Assembly: GCF_014698835.1 (NCBI RefSeq) | Contig: NZ_JACJTU010000015.1 | Location: 62,001 to 126,000 of the forward strand | Direction of reading: 5' to 3' | DNA length: 64,000 nt | From: Nostoc paludosum FACHB-159 | GTDB taxonomy: Bacteria; Cyanobacteriota; Cyanobacteriia; Cyanobacteriales; Nostocaceae | Program-made: the position numbers and the translations under genes | Shown: positions 56,586 to 64,000 of the stretch, piece by piece | Layout of the letters: every line of letters begins with the position of its first letter | Position numbering within the stretch: position 1 is the first letter of the stretch | The notes under the pieces: generated by a model | Told to the model about the DNA's origin: nothing | Database searches by the model: none | What the model saw: the letters and a program-made list of their open reading frames with translations, nothing else

Positions 56586-57134
56586 TTAGTGAGGATACCA
56601 GAACATACCTTTAATACCTTCTGGATCTGGCATAAACCCCATAGTTCGGTAGAAATCTACAACATGAGGATCGGCAAAGAGAGTCACATTGCTAATCTCT
56701 TCACTCCTCAGTTTTTTGAGGACGTATTTCATCAGTGCCTTGCCCAGTCCTTGATTTTGAAAGTCTGGGTGAACCACCACATCCCAAATTGTGGCATTAA
56801 AGGCATGATCTGAAGTAGCGCGGGCAAAACCGATGAGCCGTTTTTGGTTTCCTCTTACCTGCCACATTGAGGCGACAAGAAAACTATGCTCAATGGCTTT
56901 TTTGACTTTTCTTAAAGGACGGCGCGACCAACCAACAGCATCACAGAGTTCTTCTAGTTCATACAGATCGATGTCTCGCTCTGTACTGAAGACGATGCGA
57001 GCCTCCTTTGAAGAAGCTTCGCTAACACCACTGGGGCCATTGCCTGCGGTTTCCGCTGTATGTTCTTCAAAAGGGTTTGTTCTAGTTGTCGCTACAGACT
57101 CAGGAGTACTAAACCAAGTTTTCCAAAAACCCAT
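56586..57134 (-). CDS. GNAT acetyltransferase, plastid/cyanobacterial type
   Basis: 182 residues: a variable Ser/Thr/Glu-rich N-terminus (about 1-48), then a GNAT domain with [60 protein letters not shown] and [13 protein letters not shown]. The block is typical of cyanobacterial and chloroplast GNATs, whose plant members acetylate proteins and serotonin. The substrate here is not known. A shorter paralogue lies at 36.4-36.9 kb. Confidence 0.88.
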   Translation of the reverse strand: MGFWKTWFSTPESVATTRTNPFEEHTAETAGNGPSGVSEASSKEARIVFSTERDIDLYELEELCDAVGWSRRPLRKVKKAIEHSFLVASMWQVRGNQKRLIGFARATSDHAFNATIWDVVVHPDFQNQGLGKALMKYVLKKLRSEEISNVTLFADPHVVDFYRTMGFMPDPEGIKGMFWYPH

Positions 57135-57636
57135 GCCAACAAGGTTCGGGTAATATAACTAAATTGACTTCCACTCTCAGGAGTGTTGATTCATGCTTAA
57201 CGTAGCTAGACCTAATTTACTACCCCTAACACTCAAAATTCTTGGGTTGTTTTCGAGATTTGTAATGGTACCGGCCAGTGAGGGCATGTTTCACACCAAT
57301 CATCTTCAACTTTAGCATTTTGTTGTAAACCCTAGTAAAAATTCAGCAAAAGGGAAGAATATAAGTAATTCAAAATCATACCCTGTTGAGATTCCTCTGT
57401 CTGACTATGTGGGAAACGACCCAAGCTGCTTGTGACTTTTCTGGAAATAAATAAAGAAAACCCAATTCTGGCAAAGATCCTGTGAATTGTTCGTATGCAG
57501 CTTAAATGCAGGTTAGCTTAGGAGTGAATGGTATATCAGGGATTTGAATACCGGGAAAAATTTTCCCACTCCCCAGTTCCCAATACCCTGTCACTAGTCC
57601 CCAAGTGACGAAAGCAAGCGAGTCTTACCCTTAACA
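57135..57636. other. Divergent spacer, 500 bp
   Basis: Between the minus-strand GNAT and the plus-strand ACT-like gene. It contains a stretch of TCCCCAGT/CCCAAT filler near 57565-57605 and no recognised gene or RNA. Confidence 0.45.
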
Positions 57637-58356
57637 ATGGCTTCTGGTTTAAAATCTTCGACACTGGAACTCCTAAAGCGCTTTAATCGAGCGTTTCCCC
57701 AGTTTTATGAGCAATTCGTCAGCAGTGAGATTCAACTGCAAAATTTACGGCTAGCCTACCGTCTCTATAAGACTAGACGCGCTGTTATTGAACTGAAACC
57801 GGAAGGTAGCAAAAGTGCCTTGCATTTTGCCTACCGCAACCAGTCTTTTCTGCTCAGCGATATTTTTGGTGTACTAGCAGCTTATGGTTTAACAATCCAC
57901 GGTCTGAGTCTATACGGTCAAATCCGTCCGCCGATGTTAGTTTTTATCAAACTGCTAGTCTCTCGTGGTAGTAAAGCCTTGACCGATAAAACCGCAGAAA
58001 ATGTCTGCCGCGCCATTCGCGAGGCTTTAGGAGGTCGGTTTGAGGTAGAAGAAATGCTGGCAGTAGAATTCAATCTTGACACTGGCTTAGAGCAGGTACA
58101 AACTGAATTCTATGTCGATCCGGTTTTTCATCTCCCTGCCCTAGTGATTGAAGCCGATAATCAACCAGGATTATTTTACAAAGTGATGTACGCCATCTGG
58201 CAGGAAGATCTGCTGGTAGTCAATGCCAATTTACTCGTTTGGCGCGGACGTACACGGCTGATTCTCTATTTGTTGGGGCCCAATGAAAGCTTGATTCCTG
58301 AATATCTGGGTCACAAAATTGCTGAAGGGGTGCGACAGAGGTTGCTGGGTAAATGA
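57637..58356 (+). CDS. ACT-like domain protein, cyanobacterial conserved type
   Basis: 239 residues, no TM or signal peptide. The last 75 residues (LPALVIEADNQPGLFYKVMYAIWQEDLLVV and following strand) match an ACT fold as found in GlnD-type proteins; an earlier segment (SFLLSDIFGVLAAYGLTIHGLSLYG) looks like a second ACT-like unit. ACT domains bind small ligands such as amino acids. No enzyme domain is fused, so it may be a small-molecule-responsive regulator. Ligand and partner unknown. Confidence 0.7.
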   Translation: MASGLKSSTLELLKRFNRAFPQFYEQFVSSEIQLQNLRLAYRLYKTRRAVIELKPEGSKSALHFAYRNQSFLLSDIFGVLAAYGLTIHGLSLYGQIRPPMLVFIKLLVSRGSKALTDKTAENVCRAIREALGGRFEVEEMLAVEFNLDTGLEQVQTEFYVDPVFHLPALVIEADNQPGLFYKVMYAIWQEDLLVVNANLLVWRGRTRLILYLLGPNESLIPEYLGHKIAEGVRQRLLGK

Positions 58357-58600
58357 CAAAACTCCTGATTCCTCGTCACATTTTAGATTTTAAATTTTGG
58401 ATTGTGGATTGAAAAATTCAAAAGGTCTGTTTGCCGAGTGCCTTGTTCCAGAAGCCTACTTTATTGATTGGCAAACAAATCTAAAATTATTTATTTCCGT
58501 GTCTTGAGGCATAGGTCAATCTAAAATCCAAAATCCAAAATCCTTTGACTCCTCACACTTCGTATTTAGTCGCACCCACCCTTAGGGGTACGATATAAGT
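58357..58600. other. Spacer before the hydrolase gene
   Basis: AT-rich filler with AAAATCCAAAATCC repeats. The 11-mer ACTCCTCACAC at 58548-58558 equals the Yfr1 motif but lacks the flanking stems (see rejected items). Confidence 0.4.
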
Positions 58601-59512
58601 ATGGCAACTATTGAAATCTTGGGCGTTCCACACGCATACGAGCTAACGGCTCCCACTTCCTGCCCCCACGCTTTAGTATTTATCCACGGTTGGCTCAATA
58701 GCCGTGGATACTGGCAACCTGTGATTTCCCGCCTATCAGATGATTTGCAGTGCCTGTCCTATGATTTGCGGGGTTTCGGGGAATCCCAGTCCCAGGTAAA
58801 AACTGATTTTAGTCGGGCACAAACGTCTGTGAATTTGACGCCTCTTTCCAGTGGTGGGGTTGGCTCACCTTTCGATTCTCTTTATACACCTGCTGCCTAT
58901 GCTCAGGATTTAGCAATTCTTTTGGAACAGCTAAATATTACCAGTGCTTGGCTAATCGGTCACTCTTTAGGAGGTACGATCGCTCTATGGGGAGCAGATC
59001 GAATACCTGAGTGTGTTAAGGGAGTTATTTGTATCAACGCTGGTGGTGGTATTTACCTCAAAGAAGCTTTTGAGCAGTTTCGCTCAGCAGGTCAGAAATT
59101 TTTGCAAATCCGTCCGCGTTGGCTCTCCCAAGTGCCTTTAATTGATTTGCTGTTTACCAGAGCCAGTGTGGCACGTCCTTTAGAGCGCTACTGGGCACGT
59201 CAGCGCGTGATTGATTTTGTGGTGGCTGACCCAGAAGCGGCGCTGGGAACTCTGTTAGATTCTACAACTGAAGAAGAAATTAACCGTTTGCCTGAGCTAG
59301 TATCCCAACTTAAGCAGCCAGTTTATTTTTTAGCTGGTTCGGAAGACAAAGTTATGGAACCCAAGTATGTCCGTCATTTAGCTAGTTTCCACAGACTGTT
59401 TCAATACTGTGGTGATAATGTTTTAGAAATTCCTAATTGCGGACACTTGGCTATGTTAGAGCAGCCAGATGCAGTAGCCGATTACATCCGGTCGATAGTT
59501 AAGAGTGAATAG
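58601..59512 (+). CDS. Alpha/beta hydrolase
   Basis: 303 residues. Oxyanion motif FIHGWLNSRGYW, nucleophile elbow GHSLGG (Ser), acid in GSEDKVMEP and histidine in CGHLAMLEQP complete the triad. A cap region (about 150-230; REAFEQFRSAGQ-like, basic FLQIRPRWLSQ) lies between. No signal peptide. The substrate is not deducible; relatives include esterases and C-C hydrolases. It is convergent with tsaD across an STRR block. Confidence 0.88.
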   Translation: MATIEILGVPHAYELTAPTSCPHALVFIHGWLNSRGYWQPVISRLSDDLQCLSYDLRGFGESQSQVKTDFSRAQTSVNLTPLSSGGVGSPFDSLYTPAAYAQDLAILLEQLNITSAWLIGHSLGGTIALWGADRIPECVKGVICINAGGGIYLKEAFEQFRSAGQKFLQIRPRWLSQVPLIDLLFTRASVARPLERYWARQRVIDFVVADPEAALGTLLDSTTEEEINRLPELVSQLKQPVYFLAGSEDKVMEPKYVRHLASFHRLFQYCGDNVLEIPNCGHLAMLEQPDAVADYIRSIVKSE

Positions 59513-59682
59513 GTATTGGGGACTGGGTATTGGGCATGGGGCATGGGGCATGGGGGATGAAAGAGATCAGGGAGATGAGGGAGACAAATCAATTCAAAAT
59601 TCAAAATTCAAAATTAGAGAACTTCTGCCTTCTGACTTCTGCCTTCTGCCTCCAATGCCCAATGCCCAATGCCCCATGCTCA
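59513..59682. repeat. STRR block between hydrolase and tsaD
   Basis: GGGCATGGGGCAT and GATGAGGGAGA-type units (59513-59585), AATTCAAAATTC filler, then TTCTGCC heptads and CCAATGCC units up to the tsaD stop. Confidence 0.85.
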
Positions 59683-60732
59683 CTACTCAATAGATTGATA
59701 CAACTTCATCACCTGATTCAGGGCTAATCTAGATTCAACGCCCAATGTCAAGGGCGATGTGTGACCAGAGGATAGATGTTCGGCGGCGGCGCAGCCAATC
59801 ATGGCGGCGTTGTCAGTACAGAATTTCAAAGGCGGAAATAGGACGCGTAGGTTATGTTCAGTGGCGGCGGCTTGGAGATTTTTTCTCAAACCGCTATTGG
59901 CTGCTACGCCGCCTCCAACGGCAATTGTGTCTAAACCATAGTCTAGGGCACAGGCGATCGCTCTTTTGGTTAGCGATCGCGCTACAGTATCCTGAAAGCT
60001 AGCTGCTACGTCTTTTACTGGCACTTGTTTGCCATCTTTCTCTAGTTGCTGTACTAAACGCAATACAGCTGTTTTTAAGCCGCTAAAACTTGCATCATAA
60101 CGATGAAACCCGCCGCTAGGTAAAGAAACTTTTCCTTCTGGTAAGACGAAGGCTTGGGGATCTCCCTGTTGTGCGAGTTTGTCAATTACCGGGCCGCCGG
60201 GATAACCCAGCTTTAATAATCGCGCGACTTTATCAAAGGCTTCACCCGCAGCATCATCACGGGTTTGCCCTAGCGTTTCGTGAATACCACAATCTTTAAC
60301 ATAAATCAAGCTTGTATGTCCGCCTGAAACCAGTAAGCTAAGAAAAGGGGGATTTAAACTTGGTTCGCTCAAGTAAGTTGCGTAAATGTGACCTTCGAGA
60401 TGGTGGACTCCCAAAAAAGGTTTGTTATGTACCATCGCCAGGGTTTTGGCAGCAGTTAATCCCACCAATAGCGCTCCTACGAGTCCAGGGGCGCAAGTGG
60501 CGGCAATTCCATCAATTTTATCCCAGTCTAGTTTGGCTTGCTCTAGAGCTTGAGCGATCGCTTGATTAATCGTTTCTAAGTGCTGGCGGGACGCTACTTC
60601 TGGCACTACCCCGCCATATTGCTGATGGACTGGAATTTGCGAGGCGATAATACTGCTGTAAACTTCACGATTATTTACAATTGCGACAGCAGTTTCATCA
60701 CAGCTAGTTTCTATTGCTAAAACGGTTGTCAT
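59683..60732 (-). CDS. tsaD: tRNA N6-adenosine threonylcarbamoyltransferase
   Basis: 349 residues from the ATG at 60732; a longer frame to 60792 is unsupported. ASKHA fold with [15 protein letters not shown], the metal-binding HHLEGHIYA, a [11 protein letters not shown] stretch and [11 protein letters not shown]. Transfers the threonylcarbamoyl group to A37 with TsaB and TsaE. Typical length (about 340). Divergent from psaF. Confidence 0.95.
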   Translation of the reverse strand: MTTVLAIETSCDETAVAIVNNREVYSSIIASQIPVHQQYGGVVPEVASRQHLETINQAIAQALEQAKLDWDKIDGIAATCAPGLVGALLVGLTAAKTLAMVHNKPFLGVHHLEGHIYATYLSEPSLNPPFLSLLVSGGHTSLIYVKDCGIHETLGQTRDDAAGEAFDKVARLLKLGYPGGPVIDKLAQQGDPQAFVLPEGKVSLPSGGFHRYDASFSGLKTAVLRLVQQLEKDGKQVPVKDVAASFQDTVARSLTKRAIACALDYGLDTIAVGGGVAANSGLRKNLQAAATEHNLRVLFPPLKFCTDNAAMIGCAAAEHLSSGHTSPLTLGVESRLALNQVMKLYQSIE

Positions 60733-61014
60733 TTTGGTTGAGAGTGTGGAGGTGGGGAGTTCCAAGCTTAGAGTTTTGAGTGGCACAGACAAAATGTTGC
60801 TTGTTTACTACCCTACTACAACAATTTACTCCCCATCTCCCTATCTCCCATCGATCGCTCATCTTGGTTGAGAAGCTTTAACTTTTATTTACTGAAACTT
60901 TACTCGGTTCCCACCCAAGAGTATGATGACTTCCTAGTTATGCAAATAAAGACTGTACAAGCCGCTTCGTTTTGTACAAAGAACTTTTTGTTTTGTAATA
61001 AAAGGAAACACTCT

Positions 61015-61509
61015 ATGCGACGATTGTTTGCTTTGATTTTAGCGATTTGTCTGTGGTGCAACTTTGCCCCCCCAGCACAAGCTCTAGGGGCTAACTTGAC
61101 ACCTTGTAAAGACAATCCCGCTTTTCAAGAGCTAGCTGCTAATGCCCGTAATACTACTAGTGACCCAGAATCAGGAAGAAAGCGATTTGAGCGTTATTCT
61201 CAAGCACTCTGCGGCCCTGAAGGTTACCCCCACTTGATTGTTGATGGCCGTTTAGATCGCGCTGGTGATTTCTTGATCCCTAGCATTCTATTTTTATATA
61301 TTGCTGGCTGGATTGGCTGGGTAGGTCGTGCCTATCTGCAAGCAATCAAAAAGGAAGGCGATCCCGAACAAAAAGAAATCCAAATCGATCTGGGTTTGGC
61401 ACTACCTATCATTACCACAGGCTTTACTTGGCCACTAGCAGCAATCCAAGAATTAACCTCTGGTAAATTAGCGGCCAAAGATTCAGAAATTCCTGTTTCC
61501 CCACGCTAA
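61015..61509 (+). CDS. psaF: Photosystem I subunit III
   Basis: 164 residues from the ATG at 61015, after AAAGGAAAC; longer frames upstream are not homologous. A thylakoid signal peptide ends at AQA, then the mature lumenal helix region with [14 protein letters not shown] and a second Cys ([22 protein letters not shown]), a TM helix ([20 protein letters not shown]) and a C-terminal membrane segment. Docks plastocyanin/cytochrome c6. It lies 37 bp upstream of psaJ, same operon. Confidence 0.96.
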   Translation: MRRLFALILAICLWCNFAPPAQALGANLTPCKDNPAFQELAANARNTTSDPESGRKRFERYSQALCGPEGYPHLIVDGRLDRAGDFLIPSILFLYIAGWIGWVGRAYLQAIKKEGDPEQKEIQIDLGLALPIITTGFTWPLAAIQELTSGKLAAKDSEIPVSPR

Positions 61510-61546
61510 ACGATTTCACTAATTCATTTGTTTGGAGGCTAAATTC

Positions 61547-61696
61547 ATGGCAGATAAAACCGACAACTCATCCTATTTGGTTAAATTTATTTCCACAGCG
61601 CCAGTGGCAGCTACCATCTGGCTGACAATCACAGCAGGTATTTTGATTGAATTCAACCGCTTTTTCCCAGATCTACTTTTCCACCCACTACCATAA
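61547..61696 (+). CDS. psaJ: Photosystem I subunit IX
   Basis: 49 residues, one TM helix: [20 protein letters not shown] then [17 protein letters not shown] and the conserved end [18 protein letters not shown] lies 8 bp upstream of the ATG. Partner of PsaF in the PSI periphery. Confidence 0.96.
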   Translation: MADKTDNSSYLVKFISTAPVAATIWLTITAGILIEFNRFFPDLLFHPLP

Positions 61697-61732
61697 GCGG
61701 AAAATCAAATTCTAGGAAAATGATCTGAAATT

Positions 61733-61762
61733 GTTTAGTTAGTCCAAATAGACTAACTAAAC
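61733..61762 (+). terminator. Stem-loop after psaJ
   Basis: GTTTAGTTAGTC (61733-61744) pairs with 61751-61762 around a 6-nt loop, followed by AAGATTTT. It may end the psaF-psaJ message or attenuate read-through to psaL. Confidence 0.75.
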
Positions 61763-61800
61763 AAGATTTTCACCTAAATAGGCAGTAAAAATAGTTTTTT

Positions 61801-61835
61801 GAAACTCGCAATTTTGCTTATATATTGCGAGTTTC
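61801..61835 (+). terminator. Second stem-loop between psaJ and psaL
   Basis: GAAACTCGCAA (61801-61811) pairs with 61825-61835. It lies 117 bp before psaL, so it may also sit in a psaL leader. Confidence 0.6.
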
Positions 61836-61951
61836 ACAGCTTTCAAATTAGCTAAATTAATTTTTCTAAATTTCCTAAGCAAAAGACATCTTTAGCTACA
61901 ATTATTATTAATATAAAAATGCCACCATTTTAATTCAAAGGCGAACATAAT

Positions 61952-62473
61952 ATGGCGCAAGCAGTAGATGCATCCAAAAATCTCCCCAGCGACCCCAGAA
62001 ATCGCGAAGTTGTTTTTCCTGCATTCGGTAATCCACAAATAGGTAACCTAGAAACTCCGGTTAATTCTTTTCCCTTGATCAAGTGGTTCATTAATAACTT
62101 ACCTGCTTATCGTCCAGGTTTGAGTGCTGGTAGACGTGCGCTGGAAGTGGGAGCAGCTCATGGTTACTGGATATTTGGCCCCTTTGCTAAATTGGGCCCA
62201 CTGCGGGATACAGCTAATGCTAATTTAGCTGGGTTACTAGGAGCGATTGGTTTAGTTGTTGTTTTGACCGGCGCTTTATCTTTGTATGCCAATAGCAATC
62301 CTCCAAAAGCGCTTTCTAGTGTTACTGTACCCAATCCTCCCGCAGATGCTTTTAACTCTAAAGAAAGCTGGAATAACTTTGCCAGTTCTTTCTTAATTGG
62401 TGGTATTGGTGGTGCAGTAGTGGCTTACTTTTTAACCAGTAACCTGGGATTAATTCAAGGTTTATTTGGTTAA
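61952..62473 (+). CDS. psaL: Photosystem I subunit XI
   Basis: 173 residues. Needed for PSI trimers/tetramers. Hydrophilic N-terminus (NLPSDPRNREVVFPAFGNPQ), conserved NNLPAYRPGLSAGRRALEVG with chlorophyll-binding His in AAHGYWIFGPF, and three TM helices. No psaI is found between psaJ and psaL, which sits with psaL in some cyanobacteria. Its own promoter is likely after the two hairpins. Confidence 0.96.
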   Translation: MAQAVDASKNLPSDPRNREVVFPAFGNPQIGNLETPVNSFPLIKWFINNLPAYRPGLSAGRRALEVGAAHGYWIFGPFAKLGPLRDTANANLAGLLGAIGLVVVLTGALSLYANSNPPKALSSVTVPNPPADAFNSKESWNNFASSFLIGGIGGAVVAYFLTSNLGLIQGLFG

Positions 62474-62475
62474 TT

Positions 62476-62516
62476 TGGTCATTAGTCATTAGTCATTGGT
62501 CATTAGTTATTGGTTT
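62476..62516. repeat. Tandem TCATTAG repeats after psaL
   Basis: GTCATTAGTCATTAGTCATT-type 7-bp units. Confidence 0.8.
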
Positions 62517-62569
62517 AATAACAAAAAGCGATCGACAACAAAGGACAAATGACAAAGGGCAAAGTCTGA

Positions 62570-62647
62570 GTGGAGGAAATCTCCCCTCAGACTTTGTAAT
62601 AGATGACGAATAACAAAGGACACAAAGAAAAAGCTTTGTGTCCTTTG
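62570..62647. terminator. Two stem-loops between psaL and gmk
   Basis: CAAAGTCTGAG (62570-62580) pairs with 62586-62596, and CAAAGGACACAAAG (62614-62627) pairs perfectly with 62634-62647. They lie between convergent genes and fit bidirectional termination. Confidence 0.75.
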
Positions 62648-62685
62648 TTGATTCATACTAGGGGTGGGTATGTTGTTAAAAATGC

Positions 62686-63285
62686 TTATCCAAATACAGC
62701 CGCTTCGATGTCATTTAAAGCAGTTTTAAAATCGTCATTAACGATTTGAATATCAAATTCATCTGCGGCCTTAATTTCTTCTTGGGCACGGTGCAGACGA
62801 CGGGCGATCGCATCTTCAGAGTCTTGACCGCGAGAGCGTATGCGTTTCTCCAATTCCTCAAATGAAGGCGGTAAAATAAATATGCTCAAGGCACTGGGGA
62901 AAGAAGCACGAATTTGTCTTGCTCCTTCTAACTCAATTTCTAGCACTACCAACTTCCCAGAATTAATCTGGTTAAGCACAGCTTCACGGGGAGTGCCATA
63001 ATAATTACCAGCAAATTCCGCCCATTCTAAAAATTCACCTTCAGGGATTAATTGTTCAAACTTAGTACGGCTAATAAAATAATAACTTTTGCCATCGATT
63101 TCCCCTGGACGGGGAGAACGGGTCGTCACGGATACCGAATAATAGAGTTCCGGATGACGCTGTAGGAGCGATCGCATTAAAGTACCTTTACCAACCCCAC
63201 TGGGGCCAGTTAAAACAATCAATCTACCTAGATTTGGAGATTCTTTGGTAGTAGCGCGACTCTGGATGGGTAAAACTCGGATCAT
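62686..63285 (-). CDS. gmk: Guanylate kinase
   Basis: 199 residues from the ATG at 63285; a TTG eight codons upstream (63309) is the alternative start. P-loop [15 protein letters not shown]-binding [17 protein letters not shown] and [14 protein letters not shown], and a lid REAVL... with [10 protein letters not shown]. Converts GMP to GDP. The length is usual. remA lies 167 bp upstream on the same strand, an arrangement also found in Firmicutes. Confidence 0.94.
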   Translation of the reverse strand: MIRVLPIQSRATTKESPNLGRLIVLTGPSGVGKGTLMRSLLQRHPELYYSVSVTTRSPRPGEIDGKSYYFISRTKFEQLIPEGEFLEWAEFAGNYYGTPREAVLNQINSGKLVVLEIELEGARQIRASFPSALSIFILPPSFEELEKRIRSRGQDSEDAIARRLHRAQEEIKAADEFDIQIVNDDFKTALNDIEAAVFG

Positions 63286-63452
63286 CCGTTTAACCTGTGA
63301 ATTAATCAATAGATATTATTTATTACTCTTGTATTCGTGGCCAAGCCCACCATTGACTACGGATTTGTAGTATTGGTGGCAAAAAATTGGTCTAATTCAC
63401 ATGGTACTGCCGATAGGCTGCAAATAGAGTAAGGTTTTTAACCCACTGCTTG

Positions 63453-63719
63453 TCAATTATCTACAGTCTGATGATCGCGGGAAATCACAAAACGATTCGC
63501 TACCGTTTCCGGCTGAATCGCTGACAGAATTACGTGGCTGGAATCAGTGATAATTACAGCCCTAGTGCGTCGGCCATAGGTTGCATCAATCAGTTGACCT
63601 CTGTCCCGTGCATCGGTAATAATCCGCTTAATCGGGGCAGACTCTGGACTGACAATTGCAACCACTCGGTTGGCAGACACGATGTTGCCAAAGCCAATAT
63701 TGATTAGCTGAATGTCCAT
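63453..63719 (-). CDS. remA: RemA/DUF370 family regulator
   Basis: 88 residues: [20 protein letters not shown], then [30 protein letters not shown] and a C-terminal [18 protein letters not shown]. In Bacillus RemA is a ring-forming DNA-binding activator of matrix genes; the cyanobacterial role is not known. Usual length and placement beside gmk. Confidence 0.93.
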   Translation of the reverse strand: MDIQLINIGFGNIVSANRVVAIVSPESAPIKRIITDARDRGQLIDATYGRRTRAVIITDSSHVILSAIQPETVANRFVISRDHQTVDN

Positions 63720-64000
63720 AAAAAAAACTAACTACAAACGCAGTTTGAGAAGCTTGTAATAAACTTATTTCCATGTTATCGCCAATAAATGGGAGTTACA
63801 ACGCTTAAATTCGCGTCAGCCTTAGTTTTTTAAATAATGTCTGCTTTTTTAGCTGTTTATCACCTAAAATTCCCAAAAATCTACCTAAAGATATAGTGAA
63901 AATCATACTTGTATCAGCTAGTCGATTGATGTATATTTATTTTTTTTCAGCTGACGATTAGAGATTGCAGATTAAGGGCTAGGAATTAGGAAAAAGTTTT
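63720..64000. other. Upstream of remA, to window end
   Basis: AT-rich; must hold the remA promoter. No other gene visible. Confidence 0.4.

Noticed and set aside
58548..58558. Exact Yfr1 core motif ACTCCTCACAC
   Set aside because: No upstream stem, no downstream terminator with U-tract, and the context is filler DNA just before a hydrolase gene. An 11-mer match by chance in 64 kb is plausible.
61697..61951. psaI gene between psaJ and psaL
   Set aside because: No short TM frame with PsaI features was found; only two hairpins.

Overview
The window reads as chromosomal DNA of a filamentous cyanobacterium, most likely of the Nostocales. The basis is the photosystem I genes psaF, psaJ and psaL near the right end, many GCGATCGC (HIP1-type) octamers, an SLH/OprB porin, and the 7-9 bp tandem repeats (STRRs) and small palindromic elements typical of Nostoc-like genomes. 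The exact genus cannot be read from the sequence. Most genes are housekeeping genes, with one accessory block at about 39.8-53.6 kb.

Left part (1-20 kb): a partial hybrid-type sensor kinase, a MOSC protein, two tandem signal peptidase I genes (one lacking its catalytic serine), pyrC, a patatin-type lipase, tsaE, a YvcK/CofD-like protein, ruvC, tRNA-Phe, a zinc/manganese ABC transporter operon with a Zur-like box, a porin whose ribosome-binding site matches the target of the small RNA Yfr1, and an Rqc2/NFACT homologue. STRRs have invaded this part heavily, including inside three coding regions.

Middle (20-39.5 kb): a sucrose-phosphate-synthase-type glycosyltransferase, a 1.7 kb gene-poor stretch rich in MITE-like elements, an RRM RNA-binding protein, a TPR plus degenerate M48 protein, prfC, a DUF4870 protein, hemB, a small XRE regulator, pdhB, secD-secF, a GNAT protein, a degenerate histidine kinase and tsaC.

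Accessory block (39.8-53.6 kb): an HTH-AAA ATPase followed by an AAA-TM-14xWD40 protein, four phased 20 bp repeats, a serralysin-like metalloprotease with RTX repeats, a peptidoglycan-binding protein, a GT2 glycosyltransferase, a 1219-residue Gly-rich/VCBS-like/RTX adhesin and a small RTX protein. I read this as a cell-surface and secretion cluster next to a two-protein NTPase signalling pair. It is the best candidate in the window for a system not yet described as a unit. No type I secretion transporter lies in the window.

Right part (53.6-64 kb): prmC, a Tic22 homologue, tRNA-Pro, a GNAT acetyltransferase, an ACT-like protein, an alpha/beta hydrolase, tsaD, psaF-psaJ-psaL, gmk and remA. With tsaE and tsaC, three genes of the t6A tRNA modification pathway lie in this window at separate loci.
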